64,000 nt of DNA from Larix kaempferi (lineage: Eukaryota > Streptophyta > Pinopsida > Pinales > Pinaceae): the NCBI GenBank assembly GCA_027924585.1, contig BSBM01000440.1:13051501-13115500 (forward strand), in the 5' to 3' direction. Of the stretch, positions 61,622 through 64,000 are shown piece by piece (position 1 is the first letter of the stretch; each line of letters begins with the position of its first letter). A program made the translations under genes and the position numbers. The notes beneath the pieces were generated by a model. It searched no databases. It was not told the DNA's origin and saw nothing but the letters and a program-made list of their open reading frames with translations.

Positions 61622-62388
61622 TGTTAGGATATTCCTATACTCCATCCTAGTCCTTCTAACATTCCTGTCATTTACATTTTCAGTCCTGCATGCAAAATTA
61701 GGGTTTGCATGCATTTTACATGCATCCTAGTCATCAGCACCAGCACCTAGCCCTCAGCAAACTAGCCCCAGGAGCTTCTCTCGGATCAGTCTTAGCTCTC
61801 CTAGAGCTTAGTGCACCCTCTTTTCAGTTATTGCATGAGAAGGGTGCCTTTATTCATCTGCCAGTCTAGTTTAGTTCAGTTATCTTCAGTTCTTCCTTGA
61901 TTTAAGGATTAACTGACTCCTAACTGACCTTATCACTCTTTTGGACCTCCAGTGTGACTAGATAGACTGTTTTGACTCCAGTTAGCTCCATGAGCGCCCT
62001 CCACTGAGTCTCCTTCACTATATCAGTGCTTCCATGTGCCAGTTACACCAACCACATTCAGTTAGACTCAGTTTGACTCCCAATTGATCACTACTTGTGC
62101 ATTGATGACTTCACTGATGATGAGATAGACTCCTAGTTTGGCACTGATGACTCTCCACTGATTATGGATCTGTGCATGAAGGATAATTCGAATTACACCT
62201 AGTGAATTCGAATCCTCATACTCAACATTGTATATTTACCCGGTTACTATTCTGATTAATGTAGTGTGTGTAATTATTCTGCCTCTATTGGATCTATGTT
62301 CTATTGCTTCTCTCTTCTTCCTTAATTCCTTAATTCTTTCACTGTGAGGTTACATTATCTCTTTGGATCTTATGTTGGCAATCTAACA
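61622..62388 (+). repeat. 3' LTR of E5
   Basis: TGTTAGGATATTCC ... GGCAATCTAACA, followed by duplication GTTCC. Confidence 0.95.
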
Positions 62389-62393
62389 GTTCC

Positions 62394-62990
62394 ACCATTG
62401 AATTAGCATTTAGTTTGGACAAAAAATGCATTCCTAAGGGAGATTCTTGACTTCCCTTGAATCCCATACCTTGTAGGTGTTGTATAGCTTGACCATTGGG
62501 CAATAAAAAAGTGGTTTGGCATATCATGGATTGTTATTAGAGTTTGCATTCTCCCCCCATATCTTTTATTTTACATTTTTTCATATTTATTTATTTTTAT
62601 GTGAATTACACTAACAATCTATTGCAGGATCACTTGGAGGATACCAACCAACCACCCATAGGGGTTCTAAGGATTGAGGCCTTGCTGCAACCTACAAGTC
62701 CTAACCCCTTACCAAGTGGAAGATTGCACTTGTGCAATTTTTTCCACAACACATGGGATGAAAAATTTCCATGAGTTTTCATAGGTCCCAAGACTCTACA
62801 AAAAAAAAAAATTGGCCCAAAGATGATTAATAAAACTCCCAAAAATGGTGAAATTGTTATTTCGGGAAGGTCTCAAAAGGGGGATTCTTAAAATAAAAAA
62901 ACAGGGATGGATACAAGAGCTTGAATTTGTAAAATATGAAAGAATAAGAGCATGCATGAATTCTAGAAAAATATTTCCATAACCTCCCCT
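62394..62990 (+). other. Resumed Tat 3' LTR tail and unassigned sequence
   Basis: Continues the sequence cut by E5. No gene. An A run lies at about 62798-62810. I cannot place the LTR end or its target duplication. Confidence 0.5.
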
Positions 62991-63600
62991 TGTTTTTCTT
63001 GAGATATTGTAACTTCAAAGAATATTATATTTGTACTTTATTATTCCGGAGATGTTTCATTCCTCCGTGAAGATCTTATTGTATATCCGGAGATGTTTAT
63101 TCCTCCGTCGGAATGTAGTAACTCGGGTTATTAGACATCCCTAGTGGGGGTCGGCCCTGTATGTGTTATGTGGGTAAAAGGGTTATTAGACCACCCTAGA
63201 GGGGTCAGCCCAGTCAGTTGTAGTGGGGTATTTAACCCATTGGTTAAATACGAGCCTACGTGTACTTGTGTAAAATACATATCAGAGTAGTGTATAAATA
63301 GAGGAGGTGTGTTCCTCATTATACACACTCACTTACTTGAGGATAGCGCACTTGTGGAGGAGAGGTCTGCTACTGTGGAGGAGGAGATCATGTCTCAGGG
63401 TTTCATCTTTGTATATTGCTGGTCATCTATATTGAGGAAGCTTTGCTGGGTTTTCTACCCCATGAGGGTTTCCCAGGATAAATCTCTGTCTCTTGTGTTT
63501 ATGCTGTGCTTGTTGTTTTTTCAGTGATCCTGTATATGCTATTATTGTGAAATGGAATGTAATGCTGCTATTTTCTGTCTTAGCATATTAAATTTTAACA
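62991..63600 (+). repeat. 5' LTR of E6
   Basis: Shares with E1 the blocks ATATTGTAACTTCAAAGAAT, GAGATGTTTCATTCCTCCG, TATAAATAGAGGAGG (TATA at 63293-63301) and GGGTTTTCTACCCCATGAGG. The middle differs. The right end TTTTAACA at 63600 is firm because the primer site follows; the left end is approximate (62991-62998). Confidence 0.83.
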
Positions 63601-63612
63601 TGGTATCAAAGC
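63601..63612 (+). other. Primer binding site of E6
   Basis: TGGTATCAAAGC directly after the LTR, one base from the standard plant copia primer site. Confidence 0.9.
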
Positions 63613-64000
63613 TAACCTGAAGGAAGACAAGGTATGGCACTTACGACACTTGCTTTACTTACGACAATTTGAAGGTTAGGGTTTTACATAGCAAAAACCA
63701 GTCATCGTGGAACTTTCGCTATAACTCCATTTTGGCGAAGGTTCAGGGTCTGAAAAGTTTACAGGTCGAAGATAACATCCCCAGGTACCTTGTGTCCAAA
63801 GGGCATCCTCAGATTCGTTGTACTTTGTAAGTTATGATCAGTACAAGTTAGGGTTTCTGCCTCTTCCAGATCTCAGTCAAAATCAGGTGACCTTGGAAAA
63901 AAGGTCATAACTTGGGCTAGGAAGCTCCAAATGAAATTTTGTAAAAAGTGACAGGTATTACAAAGATTTTACTATCTCAGGAAACGTTTTCAGAGGCCGA

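Larger units (their letters stand above)
58849..62388 (+). mobile_element. E5: non-autonomous copia-type element with gag and protease only
   Basis: LTRs 58849-59621 (773 bp) and 61622-62388 (767 bp) are about 98% identical by eye, with a 6-bp CAGCAC-type indel. Duplication GTTCC flanks (58844-58848, 62389-62393). The primer site and TTAAGGGGGGG tract abut the LTRs. The 2.0-kb interior encodes gag, a knuckle and protease, then ends in unknown sequence with no integrase, RT or RNase H. It shares LTR ends and pre-LTR block with E4. Confidence 0.93.
62991..64000 (+). mobile_element. E6: Ty1/copia element, 5' end only (runs off the window)
   Basis: An LTR related to that of E1 is followed by a tRNA-Met-type primer site and about 390 bp of leader without a long frame. 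gag-pol would lie beyond 64000. Orientation is plus, opposite to E1. Confidence 0.85.

Overview
The window is plant nuclear DNA made almost wholly of nested LTR retrotransposons. I see no ordinary host gene, tRNA, rRNA or CRISPR array. The evidence for a plant is: tRNA-Met-type primer sites of Ty1/copia elements (TGGTATCAGAGC), Tat-clade Ty3/gypsy pol sequence, gag proteins of familiar plant types, TG...CA LTRs with 5-bp target duplications, and layers of young elements inside decayed ones. A large, repeat-rich seed-plant genome (a gymnosperm would fit) is my inference; the species cannot be read from the sequence.

Left block (1-23300). E1, a Ty1/copia element on the minus strand (1-17976; its 3' LTR is cut by the window edge), carries one almost complete gag-pol frame at 6694-2576. 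Its 3' untranslated region is packed with minisatellites. E2, a young plus-strand Tat-like element (7102-17326; LTRs of 723 bp differing at 3 sites; duplication GATCT), sits in the 5' leader of E1. E2 has gag and protease but no reverse transcriptase, RNase H or integrase. E1 itself landed in the gag-protease region of an older minus-strand Ty3/gypsy element (17977-19904), whose 5' LTR begins at 19905.

Middle block (23300-35400). A gag-only copia-like remnant ends in a 2.2-kb 3' LTR (26658-28893). After it come a primer site with a gag trace near 29809-30480 and about 5 kb of AT-rich sequence with no recognisable gene.

Right block (35410-62990). A heavily decayed Tat-like element, related to E2 but keeping RT, RNase H and integrase remnants, has been split repeatedly. 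A fold-back element lies at 40057-40633. E3, a 15.7-kb Ty3/gypsy element (41515-57196), lies in its 3' region. E4, a 3.1-kb gag-only copia-type element (44066-47140), lies inside the gag of E3. E5, a related 3.5-kb gag-protease element (58849-62388), lies inside the Tat 3' LTR. E3 has a gag-like domain between protease and RT and a 2.9-kb extra reading frame after integrase.

Right edge. A further copia 5' LTR (about 62991-63600), distantly related to that of E1, is followed by its primer site and the start of an internal region that runs out of the window.

Working together: E2, E4 and E5 lack polymerase and integrase, so they must borrow these from autonomous relatives. Their primer sites and polypurine tracts are preserved, and E2 and E5 have close LTR pairs. 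The strongest candidates for little-described biology are the E2 architecture (zinc knuckles on both sides of the protease), the E4/E5 gag-only family, and the two extra domains of E3.
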